Of a stretch of DNA of 64,000 nucleotides, positions 26,489 to 36,532 are shown piece by piece. A program made the position numbers and the translations under genes. The first letter of the stretch is position 1; every line of letters starts with the position of its first letter. Source of the DNA: Oscillospiraceae bacterium (GTDB lineage: Bacteria; Bacillota; Clostridia; Oscillospirales; Oscillospiraceae); the NCBI GenBank assembly GCA_009785345.1, contig WQWL01000005.1, positions 1-64,000 on the forward strand. Direction: 5' to 3'. Below the pieces are notes generated by a model. The model saw only the letters and a list, made by a program, of their open reading frames with translations, had not been told where the DNA came from and made no database searches.

Positions 26489-27580
26489 GTGAGAAGTCGT
26501 TTGAAAGTTTGGAAATACCCAATAACAATAATTCTGCTACTTATTGTACTAGCAGTTTTTACTTTTTATATTATATTCTTTGGATCTGCAGAAATATCGG
26601 AAAGCAACGCAGAGCCTGCATTAGCTTTTATCGAAATTTCAATATTTGACAGTTACAACGAAAATGTAAAAAACTCAGAAGATGATGATTTATATCAAGA
26701 CGAGTTGCATCAACTTGAAGAAGCAGAACCTGAAGATGAATGGGATGACCCTAATTATAATATTATAAATCTGGAAAATGATATTATCACTCTGCAGATG
26801 GATGAGGCTGATATTAGTCGTGGCTATCTTGTTTTGGTAAACCACGAACACAAATTTGAGCTTCCTGCCAGGCTCGACTTGGTCAACATAGCAAATCACA
26901 GAGAATCAAATTTTCGAGTACTTGGACAAAATTACCTTTTAGAACGTTCTGTAGTGGGGAAGTTAGATGAAATGATGTATGCGTTTATTGCAGAAACCGG
27001 CAATACCACTGTCGCAGTTATAAGTGCGTTTCGAAACCACAATGCTCAACAGGTAGTTTTAGATGATCTTATTAGGCGCATGGGGCGTACGGAAGCTCTT
27101 CGCTGGGCTGCAATTCCCGGTCACAGCGAGCATCATACGGCTCTGGCGGTTGATTTTGGAATATATTCTGGTGGAACGCGTAGTACTTTCACCGGTACGG
27201 GAGCAACTGCGTGGTTCTACAGAAATTCGGCAGACTTTGGCTTTATACGACGCTATCCGGAAAATAGATTTGAGATTACCCAAGTATCATATGAGCCGTG
27301 GCACTTTAGATTTGTGAGCCTACCACACTCAATAATAATACATCAACACAATTGGGTTCTTGAAGAGTACATTGAGAGAATCAGAAATTATACTTTTGAA
27401 GAGCCATTTGAGTTTGAACATGACGGAATCGTATATGAAATTTACTTCATAATGGATACAGAGGTGCCAATTCCACTGAATAGTGAGTTTACTATATCAG
27501 GCAATAACATTGACGGGTTTATAGTTACTGTAATTCGAATAGAAGTCGATCCGGATGCAATTATTGACGTTTATACTTAA
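26489..27580 (+). CDS. Membrane-anchored D-alanyl-D-alanine carboxypeptidase, VanY/M15 family
   Basis: The 363-residue protein begins with a short basic stretch and one membrane segment (about 8-30), so the enzyme is outside the cell. The M15B domain (about 150-300) shows SAFRNHNAQ, GHSEHHTALAVDF (first zinc His and Asp) and SYEPWHFRFV (catalytic Glu and last zinc His). It should trim the terminal D-Ala from peptidoglycan stem peptides. A C-terminal domain of about 70 residues follows. I choose the GTG at 26489 with AAAGGAAA upstream; a TTG 30 bp earlier is possible. Its 3' end overlaps cysS by 20 bp on the opposite strand. Confidence 0.88.
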   Translation: MRSRLKVWKYPITIILLLIVLAVFTFYIIFFGSAEISESNAEPALAFIEISIFDSYNENVKNSEDDDLYQDELHQLEEAEPEDEWDDPNYNIINLENDIITLQMDEADISRGYLVLVNHEHKFELPARLDLVNIANHRESNFRVLGQNYLLERSVVGKLDEMMYAFIAETGNTTVAVISAFRNHNAQQVVLDDLIRRMGRTEALRWAAIPGHSEHHTALAVDFGIYSGGTRSTFTGTGATAWFYRNSADFGFIRRYPENRFEITQVSYEPWHFRFVSLPHSIIIHQHNWVLEEYIERIRNYTFEEPFEFEHDGIVYEIYFIMDTEVPIPLNSEFTISGNNIDGFIVTVIRIEVDPDAIIDVYT

Positions 27581-28961
27581 CGCCTTGAGGTGTGTCTTCT
27601 AAAATAATGCCCATTTCGCTGAGTTCATCTCTTATGGCATCAGCTTCTGCCCAGTTTTTTTCCTTACGCGCATTTTGGCGTTTTTCTATTAGTGCTTCAA
27701 TTTCAGAATCTAACTCAGAACTGTTACTTTCACCATAAATTAACCCTAAGACATCAATCAACTCGTTAAGCATCTCTAGTGTGACATTTGCAAACTCTCT
27801 TGACGCATTTTGGTCAGCGGCGATGCTATTACTCTCTCGCACCAGTTCAAATATTACAGAAATCGCATCAGCAGTGTTAAAATCATCATCCATAGCTTCG
27901 ATAAACTTAGCACGGTAAGTTGAGAGGGTCGAAATGAATGTGGACTCTTTACTTGATAGTGAACCTGAACCATTAACACTAATAAACTCTAAACTGCTTC
28001 TAGCAGTTTTTATTCTTTCAAGGGCACTTTTTGCTTGGAGAAGAATATCGCCTGAGTAATTTAACGGGCTCCTATAGTGGCTCATAAGCATGAACATACG
28101 AATATTTTCATATCCGAACTCTTCGGCAGCTTCTCGTACTGTAAAGAAGTTGCCTTTTGACTTTGACATTTTTTCTTTATTGATACTAATAAAACCATTA
28201 TGAACCCAATAACGCACAAATTCACAGTCGTTTGCACCTTCTGATTGCGCTATTTCATTTTCGTGATGAGGGAAAGTCAAGTCCTGTCCACCACAATGAA
28301 TATCAATGGTTTTGCCCAAGTATCTGCTAACCATCGCAGAACACTCGATATGCCAACCGGGTCTGCCTTTTCCCCAAGGAGAATCCCAAAATGGTTCGTC
28401 AGGTTTTGCACCTTTCCATAGTGCGAAGTCAACAGGATTTTCTTTAACCTCAGTTACATCAACGCGTGCTCCCATTTGAAGCTCTTCTAAAGGCTGATGA
28501 GAAAGTTTTCCGTACTCGGGAAAAGCGGAGGTGCGATAATAGACATCACTCCCACTTTGATAAGCAAAACCTTTCTCAATCAATGTTGAAATTAAGTCAA
28601 TTATCTCATTGATGTTCTCAGTTGCTTTTGGATGGAATGTAGCATCACGTACACCGAGACCATGTGCATCAGTCCAATATTCATTTATATATTTTTCTGT
28701 GAGTTCTCGACTAGATATGCCTTCTTCGTTGGCACGATTAATTATCTTGTCATCTATATCGGTGAAGTTTTGCACATACGTCACATCAAAGCCGCGATAT
28801 TCAAAATAACGACGTAATACATCAAACATGATTAGTGGTCGAGCATTACCGACATGGAAAAAATTATACACTGTTGGGCCACATGCATACATTTTTATTT
28901 TGCCCGGCTCAATGGGGATAAAATCTTCTTTTTCCATTTTCATTGTATTATAAAGTCTCAT
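27561..28961 (-). CDS. cysS: Cysteinyl-tRNA synthetase
   Basis: This class I synthetase of 466 residues charges tRNA-Cys. It has the zinc and HIGH region (YACGPTVYNFFHVGNAR), the motif FTDIDDKIINRA, GWHIECSAM and HCGGQDLTFPHHENE with zinc ligands, and KMSKSKGNF as KMSKS. The C-terminal helical domain is complete. I place the start at ATG 28961, 12 bp after AAAGGA, giving MRLYNTMK; in-frame ATGs at 28973 and 28982 sit on or before the ribosome binding site. No T-box is present in the 90-bp upstream gap. Confidence 0.96.
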   Translation of the reverse strand: MRLYNTMKMEKEDFIPIEPGKIKMYACGPTVYNFFHVGNARPLIMFDVLRRYFEYRGFDVTYVQNFTDIDDKIINRANEEGISSRELTEKYINEYWTDAHGLGVRDATFHPKATENINEIIDLISTLIEKGFAYQSGSDVYYRTSAFPEYGKLSHQPLEELQMGARVDVTEVKENPVDFALWKGAKPDEPFWDSPWGKGRPGWHIECSAMVSRYLGKTIDIHCGGQDLTFPHHENEIAQSEGANDCEFVRYWVHNGFISINKEKMSKSKGNFFTVREAAEEFGYENIRMFMLMSHYRSPLNYSGDILLQAKSALERIKTARSSLEFISVNGSGSLSSKESTFISTLSTYRAKFIEAMDDDFNTADAISVIFELVRESNSIAADQNASREFANVTLEMLNELIDVLGLIYGESNSSELDSEIEALIEKRQNARKEKNWAEADAIRDELSEMGIILEDTPQGVKYKRQ

Positions 28962-29053
28962 TACTATGACCATTCCTTTCACAGTGCTCAGTCACGAAAA
29001 AGCCATGGGTAAGTATGGTCATTTCGTGCATTAATTTACGGTTTTCCATTTCT

Positions 29054-30862
29054 CTATTCGTCTAGCTTTAATACTGCCATGAAAGCATCTTGTGGTACAT
29101 CGACACTTCCTAAGCTACGCATACGCTTTTTACCTTCTTTTTGCTTCTCAAGCAATTTTTTCTTACGTGTGATGTCACCACCATAGCATTTTGCAAGTAC
29201 ATCTTTACGGAGTGCACGAATGGTCTCTCTCGCAATGATTTTTCCGCCTATAGCGGCTTGAACAGGCACTTCAAATAGTTGGCGTGGAATGTTTTCTTTG
29301 AGTTTTTCAACAATCTTGCGTCCCCGGGCATATGCTTTGTCTCTATGTACAATAAATGACAGTGCATCGACAATTTCATTATTTAACAACACGTCGAGCC
29401 TTACAAGGTTGGATTTACGGTAACCTAAGAAATCATAATCTAGTGATGCATAGCCTCGGCTACGAGATTTTAGAGCGTCAAAGAAATCATAAATAACTTC
29501 GTTTAATGGCAGTTCATAATGCAATTCTACCCGAGTTTCCTCAAGATAAACCATCTCTTTATATTCACCACGTCTGTCTTGGCATAGATCCATTATACTT
29601 CCGACATAGTCAGGAGGACAAATTATTGACGCTTTGATAAAGGGTTCTTCAGCCATTTCTATAGTTGCCGGATCGGGATAGTTAAGCGGATTGTCCACAT
29701 ATGTTACTTGCCCATCGGCTCTTGTTATACGATAGATAACACTAGGAGCGGTCATGATTAGGTCAAGATTATATTCACGTTCGAGTCTTTCGCCAATAAT
29801 TTCCATATGTAAAAGACCAAGAAATCCACATCTAAATCCAAAACCAAGAGCAGCAGAAGATTCAGGCTCATATGTGAGTGCGGCATCGTTAAGTTTTAGT
29901 TTTTCAAGGGCATCACGCAAATCCGGATACTTTGCACCATCTGATGTATATAAACCGGAAAACACCATGGATTGCACTTTTTTATATCCGGAGAGCGGCT
30001 CTTCAGCCGGTCTGGCAATCGTTGTAACGGTGTCACCAACGGTTGTATCACCAACATTTTTTATGCTTGCTGTGAAATATCCTACATCACCCACAGAAAG
30101 CACATCACATGGTTCCATACCTATAGGGCGCATGTGTCCAAGTTCAACTATTTTATACTCTGCTCCGCTGGACATGAGTTTTATATCACTATCTTCATGT
30201 AGCTCTCCACTTACGATGCGAATATATACAATAACACCTTTATACACATCATATTGACTGTCAAAAATCAAAGCTCTGAGCGGTTCTTTCGGGTCGCCTT
30301 TTGGAGGAGGAATATCAGAAACAATTCGCTCCAAAACATTATCAATACCTATTCCTCGTTTTGCAGAGATCTCCGGCGCATCTTCCGCAGGGATACCAAT
30401 TATATCCTCAACTTCTTTTTTTACACGCTGCGGATCGGCAGCAGGCAAATCAATCTTGTTTATTACAGGCAATATTTCAAGATTGTGGTCAAGTGCTAGA
30501 TATGTATTGGCAAGTGTTTGTGCTTCTACTCCTTGTGCGGCATCGACAACAAGTATAGCACCTTCACATGCAGCAAGGGAACGAGACACTTCGTAATTAA
30601 AGTCAACATGTCCAGGGGTGTCAATAAGATTCAACACATACTGTTCGCCATCTTTTGCCTTATATGTAAGTCCGACAGCGCGAGCTTTTATTGTTATACC
30701 ACGTTCACGTTCAAGATCCATACTATCAAGTATTTGCTCTTCCATGTCGTGAGCGTCAATCGCACCACATCTTTCGAGAAGTCTGTCGGCAAGCGTGGAC
30801 TTGCCATGATCAATGTGTGCGATAATAGAGAAATTACGTATTTTGTCCTGATTGTTTTGCAT
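29054..30862 (-). CDS. lepA: Elongation factor 4 (LepA), ribosome back-translocase
   Basis: The 602-residue GTPase acts on stalled ribosomes. G1 is in [10 protein letters not shown]2/G3 are in RGITIKA and DTPGHVDF, and NKIDLP is G4. The LepA-specific C-terminal domain is complete, with [20 protein letters not shown] near the end and the typical finish ([14 protein letters not shown]). Length is normal. It stands between cysS and an XRE regulator gene, all on the minus strand with short gaps. Confidence 0.97.
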   Translation of the reverse strand: MQNNQDKIRNFSIIAHIDHGKSTLADRLLERCGAIDAHDMEEQILDSMDLERERGITIKARAVGLTYKAKDGEQYVLNLIDTPGHVDFNYEVSRSLAACEGAILVVDAAQGVEAQTLANTYLALDHNLEILPVINKIDLPAADPQRVKKEVEDIIGIPAEDAPEISAKRGIGIDNVLERIVSDIPPPKGDPKEPLRALIFDSQYDVYKGVIVYIRIVSGELHEDSDIKLMSSGAEYKIVELGHMRPIGMEPCDVLSVGDVGYFTASIKNVGDTTVGDTVTTIARPAEEPLSGYKKVQSMVFSGLYTSDGAKYPDLRDALEKLKLNDAALTYEPESSAALGFGFRCGFLGLLHMEIIGERLEREYNLDLIMTAPSVIYRITRADGQVTYVDNPLNYPDPATIEMAEEPFIKASIICPPDYVGSIMDLCQDRRGEYKEMVYLEETRVELHYELPLNEVIYDFFDALKSRSRGYASLDYDFLGYRKSNLVRLDVLLNNEIVDALSFIVHRDKAYARGRKIVEKLKENIPRQLFEVPVQAAIGGKIIARETIRALRKDVLAKCYGGDITRKKKLLEKQKEGKKRMRSLGSVDVPQDAFMAVLKLDE

Positions 30863-30900
30863 TATTGCGGTACTCCGTTCTGTAAATGACTATGCAAGTA

Positions 30901-31245
30901 TTAATTTTCTGTTAATGCTTTTAGTTTTTGAATAATGTTTGACTCTGCCTCTCTTAGCTCTTCAATCATATCGATTGCCTCACACACCTGTGTGCACAAA
31001 CGTGAAGAGCCGTCAGCACGTTCTGAGGTTCGCCCAAGAATAAAGTCAGTGGTAACTGCGTAAAAATCACAAACTTTTATAATAAATTCAAGTTTTGGCT
31101 CTCGTGTATCATTTTCATAATGGGATAATAAGGCTTGGGAAATACCAAGTTCAGCAGATGCTTGTCTTTGACTAAGACCTTTTTCTTGTCGCAATTTTGC
31201 CATGTTTTTAGAAAACATAGACTTTTTAGCGGACTTCTTAGGCAT
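30901..31245 (-). CDS. XRE family transcriptional regulator
   Basis: The 114-residue product has a Cro/CI-type helix-turn-helix at about residues 12-68 (LRQEKGLSQRQASAELGISQ, then ALLSHYENDTREP) followed by FYAVTTDFILGRT, the usual end of such domains. A short helical C-terminal part (about 80-114) may mediate dimer formation. I choose ATG 31245 (MPKKSAKKS) because GAAAGAATGG lies upstream and the earlier frame runs through a perfect inverted repeat. That repeat, centred about 50 bp upstream, is a likely operator for autoregulation. Confidence 0.88.
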   Translation of the reverse strand: MPKKSAKKSMFSKNMAKLRQEKGLSQRQASAELGISQALLSHYENDTREPKLEFIIKVCDFYAVTTDFILGRTSERADGSSRLCTQVCEAIDMIEELREAESNIIQKLKALTEN

Positions 31246-31272
31246 GATAAACGACCATTCTTTCGTCAATTT

Positions 31273-31317
31273 TTGACACGAAACGACCGAACAACGGGAG
31301 GAGTCGTTTCGTGTCAA
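31273..31317. promoter_or_regulatory. Perfect 15-bp inverted repeat upstream of the XRE gene, putative operator
   Basis: TTGACACGAAACGAC (31273-31287) is repeated exactly in inverted form as GTCGTTTCGTGTCAA (31303-31317) with 15 bp between. It lies 17 bp after the pepV stop and 28 bp upstream of the XRE start. No T-run follows on either strand, so a terminator is unlikely. Each arm contains TTGACA, a -35-like hexamer. Confidence 0.7.
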
Positions 31318-31333
31318 TATTAAAAACATCTAT

Positions 31334-32755
31334 TTACTCATTACTACACATATCTATTATTGCTTGAGTAAACATTTTGGCACTTAATATCAATTGATCA
31401 ACGCTAATGTATTCATCAATACCGTGCACATTGTTATCATCGCCAGGCATGACACATCCAAAGGCTACACCACCCTCAATGTCATGAACATATGTTAAGC
31501 CACCCATAGAAACACATTTGCCCGGCTGACCTGTGTATTCTTCATAGAGATTTAATAGCTTTTGCACAAAAGGTGTCTCTTCGGGAGTATGGTGACATCC
31601 TGTGATTTCGTGATATGTGACATTTATGTTTTCGCATTTAAAAGCAGAGCGAGTCATTTCGACAAGATCAACTTTATCGGCACAACCTGGAGTTCTGCTG
31701 TCAAAGTTCCCAGAAAACTCATGTTCACTAAAGTCTAGCACACCGAAGTTGACAGTGATTCTGCCCGTTTTTTCATCTTCCATATCAATACCCAGAGCAG
31801 TACCATGACCATCGCCATGGGGGAACAGTCTATTCAATTTACATAGATACTCATAAGACTCACTGTTGGCAAACGGCATTGCTGCAAGCATCTCGAGTAG
31901 AGCGGTCTGTGCATTGTTTCCACGTTCCGGCATACTTGCATGTGAAGCTTTGCCTTCTGCGATAATCCGGACAGAACTACCATTTAGCATTGCAGAAAGA
32001 GAAACGTCAGTTTTTTCTGAGTACTCTTTACAAAATTGCTCTACAACATCCATTGTGAAACCTTCTATATTGGCTTCTGCGCAATCCGGTACAATGTTTG
32101 CAGTTTTACCGCCAATGATCGAAAGAACACGTGGAAGAGCAGAGTTTTCTTCCCATTTCGCGCCGAAAACAGGCATAAAGCGACCTTTTTCGATGTTAAC
32201 TACCGCGTATTCTGCATCAGGAGTAAAAACATTTGGAGGAGGTGTATTCTTTTTCAGATATTGAGTGACATCATCAAATCCTGTTTCCTCACCTGAGCCA
32301 AGTATGACTTGAATGCCGTGGGCAAGCTCAGGATAAATATCGCGAACGCAATACATTGCATACATTGCAGCAATAGATGGTCCCTTATTGTCTATAACAC
32401 CACGACCATAGAGTTTTCCATCTCTAAGGGTTAGTTTGAATGGATCGCTACTCCAACCATCGCCGACTGCTACAATATCAAGGTGAGCCAGAATGCCCAT
32501 CAATGCAGGTGACGGACCATAATGTGCAGTTATCATCATATCTTCGAATACATCGACATCAAAACCACGTTCTTCAAACATTTTTTGTGCAAGGGTCAAT
32601 ACGGCACGAGATTTCACGCCATATGGAGCGCCCTCTTTTGCTTCGCTACAAATGCTTTTAATTTCAATTAACTTTCCAAGATCATTAATCATGTTATCTG
32701 AATTTGCAGCAAACCAATCGTCGATTTTATTTCGTAATTCAATTCTGTTACTCAT
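31334..32755 (-). CDS. M20 family dipeptidase, PepV/Sapep type
   Basis: This 473-residue enzyme is a cytoplasmic metallopeptidase that splits dipeptides and beta-Ala or D-amino-acid containing peptides. The metal ligands and catalytic residues are visible in LAHLDIVAVGDGW, YGRGVIDNKGPSIAAMYA, GSGEETGFDD and TPDAEYAVVNIEKG; the last histidine is in VHDIEGG or NNVHGIDEY. A lid domain is inserted at about 190-350. The family is clear; the exact substrate is not. It lies between coaE and the XRE gene. Confidence 0.9.
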   Translation of the reverse strand: MSNRIELRNKIDDWFAANSDNMINDLGKLIEIKSICSEAKEGAPYGVKSRAVLTLAQKMFEERGFDVDVFEDMMITAHYGPSPALMGILAHLDIVAVGDGWSSDPFKLTLRDGKLYGRGVIDNKGPSIAAMYAMYCVRDIYPELAHGIQVILGSGEETGFDDVTQYLKKNTPPPNVFTPDAEYAVVNIEKGRFMPVFGAKWEENSALPRVLSIIGGKTANIVPDCAEANIEGFTMDVVEQFCKEYSEKTDVSLSAMLNGSSVRIIAEGKASHASMPERGNNAQTALLEMLAAMPFANSESYEYLCKLNRLFPHGDGHGTALGIDMEDEKTGRITVNFGVLDFSEHEFSGNFDSRTPGCADKVDLVEMTRSAFKCENINVTYHEITGCHHTPEETPFVQKLLNLYEEYTGQPGKCVSMGGLTYVHDIEGGVAFGCVMPGDDNNVHGIDEYISVDQLILSAKMFTQAIIDMCSNE

Positions 32756-32817
32756 TAAAAATACCCCTTTTATTCTATAAAATATTTGAAATCAAAAATT
32801 TAACGTTTGTGGCCTTG

Positions 32818-33423
32818 TTAGCTACATGCAATTGAATCAATTATGTGCTTAAAGTAGTTTTTGCAATAATCTTCAAAAGCCGTCGGTGTGTCAAATGCAT
32901 TTTCTACAATAAAATCACAATTTCCTCTGAAGAAACTCTCCGGCTTTTGAGCATTGATCCTTGTTAATGCTTGTTCTCTTGTTAACCCGTCTCTTTTGAT
33001 TATTCGAGACACACGCCTATCTACAGGAGCAATGATGCCCACAACCACATTGCATGTATCACTCAACCCGCTTTCAATCAGAGCTATGGCATCAATTGCA
33101 ATTATATCGACACCTTCAGACTTGAAGGAGCTAATGCGTCTTTCAAGTTCCATCGTAATAAACTTGTGAGTAATTTTATTTAACTTCAATAAGGCATCCG
33201 AATTATTGAAAACAATCGCACCGAGCTTCTTACGATCCATTTTGCCATTAGTCAAAATCTTTTCGAAATTTCCGGTTATTTCATCTGTGAGATTTTTGTC
33301 AGTTTGAAGCATCTCATGGTATAAGATATCGCAGTCAATAGCCTTTGCACCGAGTGTTTCGAGTGCCATAACTGCGGATGTTTTCCCAGCACCGGAACCT
33401 CCTGTTATACCAATGATGAGCAT
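32818..33423 (-). CDS. coaE: Dephospho-CoA kinase
   Basis: CoaE carries out the last step of coenzyme A synthesis. The 201-residue product has the P-loop GITGGSGAGKT at residues 5-15, followed by GAKAIDCDILYHEM (substrate aspartate), DAIALIESGL and the VDRRVSRIIKRDGLT lid region. I place the start at ATG 33423, 12 bp after GAGAGGA, not at the in-frame ATG on the ribosome binding site. It is 60 bp downstream of prfA. Confidence 0.93.
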   Translation of the reverse strand: MLIIGITGGSGAGKTSAVMALETLGAKAIDCDILYHEMLQTDKNLTDEITGNFEKILTNGKMDRKKLGAIVFNNSDALLKLNKITHKFITMELERRISSFKSEGVDIIAIDAIALIESGLSDTCNVVVGIIAPVDRRVSRIIKRDGLTREQALTRINAQKPESFFRGNCDFIVENAFDTPTAFEDYCKNYFKHIIDSIACS

Positions 33424-33484
33424 ATTAATGACCATTCCTCTCAAATTTCGCTAAGTATAAAACGACCATTAAAAGGGTTGGTCA

Positions 33485-34552
33485 TTAACCTTCTGATTCT
33501 GTAACTTTCAATTTTTCAGCTCTATCTGCCATGATAAGTGCGTCAACAACTTCATCAAGAGCACCGTTTAATATTTGCTCAAGTTTATATAGTGTTAATC
33601 CAATTCGATGGTCTGTCATGCGACCTTGTGGATAATTATATGTACGTATGCGTTCAGAGCGGTCGCCGGTTCCCACTTGACTTTTACGTTCTGCAGCAAG
33701 TTCAGCTGCTTGACGACGGCGTTCTTCTTCGTAGAGCCGTGACGCAAGAATTTTCATTGCACGTTCGCGATTTTTATGTTGGCTGCGTTCGTCCTGACAT
33801 TCAACTACTGTACCTGTGGGAACATGAGTAATGCGGATTGCCGATTCTGTTTTGTTAACGTGCTGTCCACCTGCGCCACTCGCACGAAAAGTGTCGATAC
33901 TCAAATCAGATGGATTTATTTCGAAATCGACTTCCTCGACTTCCGGGAGAACAGCGACGGTAACAGTACTCGTGTGAATTCTTCCTGATGCTTCTGTTTC
34001 AGGCACACGCTGGACACGGTGCACACCACTTTCAAACTTCAAACGTGAATATGCTCCATCACCTTCAATGATAAAGCTAACTTCTTTGATTCCGCCTAAT
34101 TCTGTGTCGTTTAAGTTTGCAATTTCTGATTTCCATTTTTTGGATTCAGCGTACATTGTGTACATGCGGTATAGATTATAAGCAAATAGTGCGGCTTCAT
34201 CGCCGCCTGCACCACCACGTATTTCAATAATGACGTTTTTATCATCGTTAGGGTCACGAGGTAATAATAGAAACTTTAATTCTTCGCTAATTTTTTCCTT
34301 TTCAGCTTGTGCTGTCTCAAACTCTTCTTGTGCGATTTCCTTAAAATCAGGATCACTCATGAGTTCACGTGCACCATCCATATCGCTTTGTGCTTTATTG
34401 TAGCGCCTGTAGGCTTCGACGACGGGTTGAATCTCTTTTTGTTCACGCGCAACTTTTGCATAGAGCGCAGGGTCGGAGTAAACTTCCGGGTCTTGCATCC
34501 GTTCTTCAAGAATGGTATATTTTTCTTCGATTGACTTTAGCCTTTCAAGCAT
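33485..34552 (-). CDS. prfA: Peptide chain release factor 1
   Basis: RF1 reads UAA and UAG stop codons. The 355-residue protein carries the GGQ motif in [14 protein letters not shown] and the PxT codon-recognition tripeptide as PET in [16 protein letters not shown], which marks it as RF1 and not RF2. The N-terminal coiled coil and the C-terminal end are complete. prmC, its usual neighbour, is not adjacent. Confidence 0.96.
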   Translation of the reverse strand: MLERLKSIEEKYTILEERMQDPEVYSDPALYAKVAREQKEIQPVVEAYRRYNKAQSDMDGARELMSDPDFKEIAQEEFETAQAEKEKISEELKFLLLPRDPNDDKNVIIEIRGGAGGDEAALFAYNLYRMYTMYAESKKWKSEIANLNDTELGGIKEVSFIIEGDGAYSRLKFESGVHRVQRVPETEASGRIHTSTVTVAVLPEVEEVDFEINPSDLSIDTFRASGAGGQHVNKTESAIRITHVPTGTVVECQDERSQHKNRERAMKILASRLYEEERRRQAAELAAERKSQVGTGDRSERIRTYNYPQGRMTDHRIGLTLYKLEQILNGALDEVVDALIMADRAEKLKVTESEG

Positions 34553-34806
34553 ATTGTTTTATTCCTTAAGTATTTATGAAAATTAGTATGACAAGTGATA
34601 TATGTATAAAGTTTGCCATTGACCATTGGAAATACTATCATATTATAGAGAGAATGTAAACGGAAAGTTGCATTGACTATTCACTGATTGAATATTAAAT
34701 TGACTATAATTTGCGTCAGTTTTAAACGAAATTTGTAATATTTGCATTTTAGATTATGGTATGCTAACATTACATAGCATTTCACGATTAATGTGATATG
34801 CAATAT

Positions 34807-34883
34807 GCGCCCGTAGCTCAGCTGGATAGAGTGTCAGACTCCGACTCTGAAGGTCGTGCGTTCGAATCGCATCGGGCGTGCCA
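34807..34883 (+). tRNA. tRNA-Arg (CCG)
   Basis: A 77-nt tRNA begins GCGCCCGTAGCTCAGCTGGA, has anticodon CCG in loop CTCCGAC closed by TCAGA/TCTGA, T-arm GCGTTCGAATCGC, acceptor GCGCCCG/CGGGCGT and an encoded CCA. It reads the arginine codon CGG. Confidence 0.94.
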
Positions 34884-34891
34884 ATCGTACC

Positions 34892-34930
34892 CAAATGACA
34901 ACTCTTGATTTGAAAAAGGGTTGTCATTTG
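34892..34930 (+). terminator. Hairpin downstream of tRNA-Arg
   Basis: CAAATGACAAC and GTTGTCATTTG form a perfect 11-bp stem with a 17-base loop, starting 9 bp after the tRNA CCA. A T-run is lacking, so it is terminator-like at best. Confidence 0.5.
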
Positions 34931-35545
34931 CGTTAATACAACAAAAGCGGTTGCAAATAATATGTTTCACATAAGTTATCTAAGCCACATCTAAATTTAT
35001 GGTGTGGCTTTAGTCATTCCCAAATACAGAGCCATCACACATATACCACCGTTCCGACTGTCCGAGCAGGCTTCTATTTTTGCGCATTTCGAGAACAAAA
35101 AGTATAATGCGTTTGTACGACCTCTCTTTTCTGTGATAAAAATAGAGAGGGTTTGTGTTTCGAGACAAATTATAATATGAGTGTTGATAGGAGTTGATAG
35201 GAATGGAAACGCAAATTAAACGCATATATACCCAATGGTTGCCCACCTCCGGCTATGAACTTACCGAAGCTCCGGAAGTACACTTTATACATTCAACCGA
35301 CAATTTATTGAAAATTAAGACTGACCCCGAAAATATATTAAATACTAAGTTTGAAATATGGTTGCCTGTCAAGAAAAGACAAAAGCCTTAAACAGACGAC
35401 TATCCGTATGTAGCACTAACATTGAAAAAGTCAATATTGCAAATTACGCTCTCGAAAAAGGTTTTAAGTATGGTTATTGCCTACTTAGAAGAACTCGGCA
35501 TACCTGTCGCTGTCATATTGCCCAATGATGAAAGTTTTGACACCA
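34931..35545. other. Gene-poor region with decayed coding fragments
   Basis: About 600 bp between tRNA-Arg and the oxidoreductase gene contain no intact gene. Two short pieces of apparent former genes lie here (listed separately). The minus-strand frame 35010-35246 crosses the hairpin-rich stretch and has no support. Confidence 0.5.
35203..35391 (+). pseudogene. Remnant of a GyrI/AraC effector-binding domain
   Basis: The 62-residue frame from ATG 35203 (RBS AGGAGTTG and ATAGGA upstream) encodes QWLPTSGYELTEAPEVHF and ends EIWLPVKKRQKP. This is the pattern of the last third of GyrI-like/AraC effector-binding domains (W-LP-SGYE, then EIWIPVKKK), which are about 150 residues long. The upstream two thirds are not found, so it is a 5'-truncated fragment. 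It could be expressed as a small protein, but I regard it as a relic. Confidence 0.6.
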
Positions 35546-35553
35546 TTAAATAG
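35470..35553 (+). pseudogene. Possible 27-codon gene fragment
   Basis: A frame from ATG 35470 reads MVIAYLEELGIPVAVILPND and ends at TAG 35553, overlapping the 3' end of the opposite oxidoreductase gene. It has the hydrophobic alternation of a real protein core and no ribosome binding site, suggesting the end of a lost gene. I cannot name the family. Confidence 0.25.
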
Positions 35554-36532
35554 AGGTTTCCGAAAGGTATCTTAACCCCAACTGCTCACGTATAGTATCA
35601 CTTAACTCTGCAATCGCCAGTGTTTCTGCGTGAGTCATTAGGTTGCTTTCCTTTTTGCCTGCATGGATAGCTTCCATTACCGCAATAGCCTCATAATTAT
35701 ATCCATTGCCTTCTTTTTCAGTGAATGTAACAGGTTCTTCTCCATCAACTTTTAGTGTAGCACTGTCAGCACACCAAAAACCGTTAATATTTATACTTCC
35801 TCTTTCGCCAAAAACATTTAAAGTATGATATGTACTTGTTCGGACACCGCACGATAGTACAGCTATCTGCCCGCCACCATATTTAAGAAGCATAGCCGTC
35901 TGCTCATCAACTCCAGTCGCACCCATATCCCCAACGCTTGTAATAACATCAGGATTGTTGCCAAAAATCATGGTTGCCATGCTAAGTGTGTAACAACCAA
36001 CGTCAAGAAGACCACCACCACCTAGCTCTTTCTTTAGAAGACGTGATTCGGGATCAAAATCTGCGCGGAACGAAAAGTCGCAATGGATCATGCGGACATC
36101 ACCGATTTTGCCATTTTTTATCCAGCTCACAGTTTTACGAATTGCGGGAAGAAAGCGTGTCCAATGTGCTTCCATTATAAATACGCCCTTCTTCTGCGCA
36201 GCGTCAATCATTGCTTGAGCTTCTTTTTTATTCATTGCGAATGGCTTTTCACACAGTACATTCAACCCGTTATCTATGCAAAGTAAAGCAGCGTCGATAT
36301 GCATAGGATGTGGTGTGCTGATATACACACAATCGATTTCTTTGTCTTTGACCATTTCCTCATAGCTACCATAAGCCTTTGGGATATTGTATTTTTTTGC
36401 AAAATCGTCGGCTCTCTCTACATTACGTGAACCAACGGCATATAGTTCAGCGTCTGGTACGATCGTAAGATCGTCAGCAAATTTATTTGCTATGGCTCCG
36501 GGACCAAGAATAGCCCATTTAAATTTTGACAT
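35546..36532 (-). CDS. Gfo/Idh/MocA family NAD(P)-dependent oxidoreductase
   Basis: The 328-residue enzyme has a Rossmann domain starting AILGPGAIANKFADDL, the EKPFAMNKKEA motif (catalytic Lys in EKP) and a C-terminal alpha/beta domain with GGGGLLDVGCYTL. Members oxidise or reduce sugars, inositols or related compounds; this type resembles trans-1,2-dihydrobenzenediol or 1,5-anhydrofructose dehydrogenase-like members. The start is ATG 36532 with GGAGG 6 bp upstream. It is alone in its orientation here, so context does not show the substrate. Confidence 0.9.
   Translation of the reverse strand: MSKFKWAILGPGAIANKFADDLTIVPDAELYAVGSRNVERADDFAKKYNIPKAYGSYEEMVKDKEIDCVYISTPHPMHIDAALLCIDNGLNVLCEKPFAMNKKEAQAMIDAAQKKGVFIMEAHWTRFLPAIRKTVSWIKNGKIGDVRMIHCDFSFRADFDPESRLLKKELGGGGLLDVGCYTLSMATMIFGNNPDVITSVGDMGATGVDEQTAMLLKYGGGQIAVLSCGVRTSTYHTLNVFGERGSININGFWCADSATLKVDGEEPVTFTEKEGNGYNYEAIAVMEAIHAGKKESNLMTHAETLAIAELSDTIREQLGLRYLSETSI

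Noticed and set aside
27170-27182. Sequence GGTGGAACGCG resembling a T-box core
   Set aside because: It lies within the carboxypeptidase coding region, translating to GGTR, and no synthetase gene follows on that strand.
29754-30257. 167-codon plus-strand frame opposite lepA
   Set aside because: Shadow of the conserved lepA gene.
34964-34976. TGTTTCACATAAG resembling half of a parS site
   Set aside because: The second half of the palindrome is missing (parS needs TGTTTCACGTGAAACA), so it is not a ParB site by sequence.
35010-35246. 78-codon minus-strand frame near the decayed region
   Set aside because: No ribosome binding site and it overlaps the plus-strand effector-binding remnant, which has clear family resemblance.
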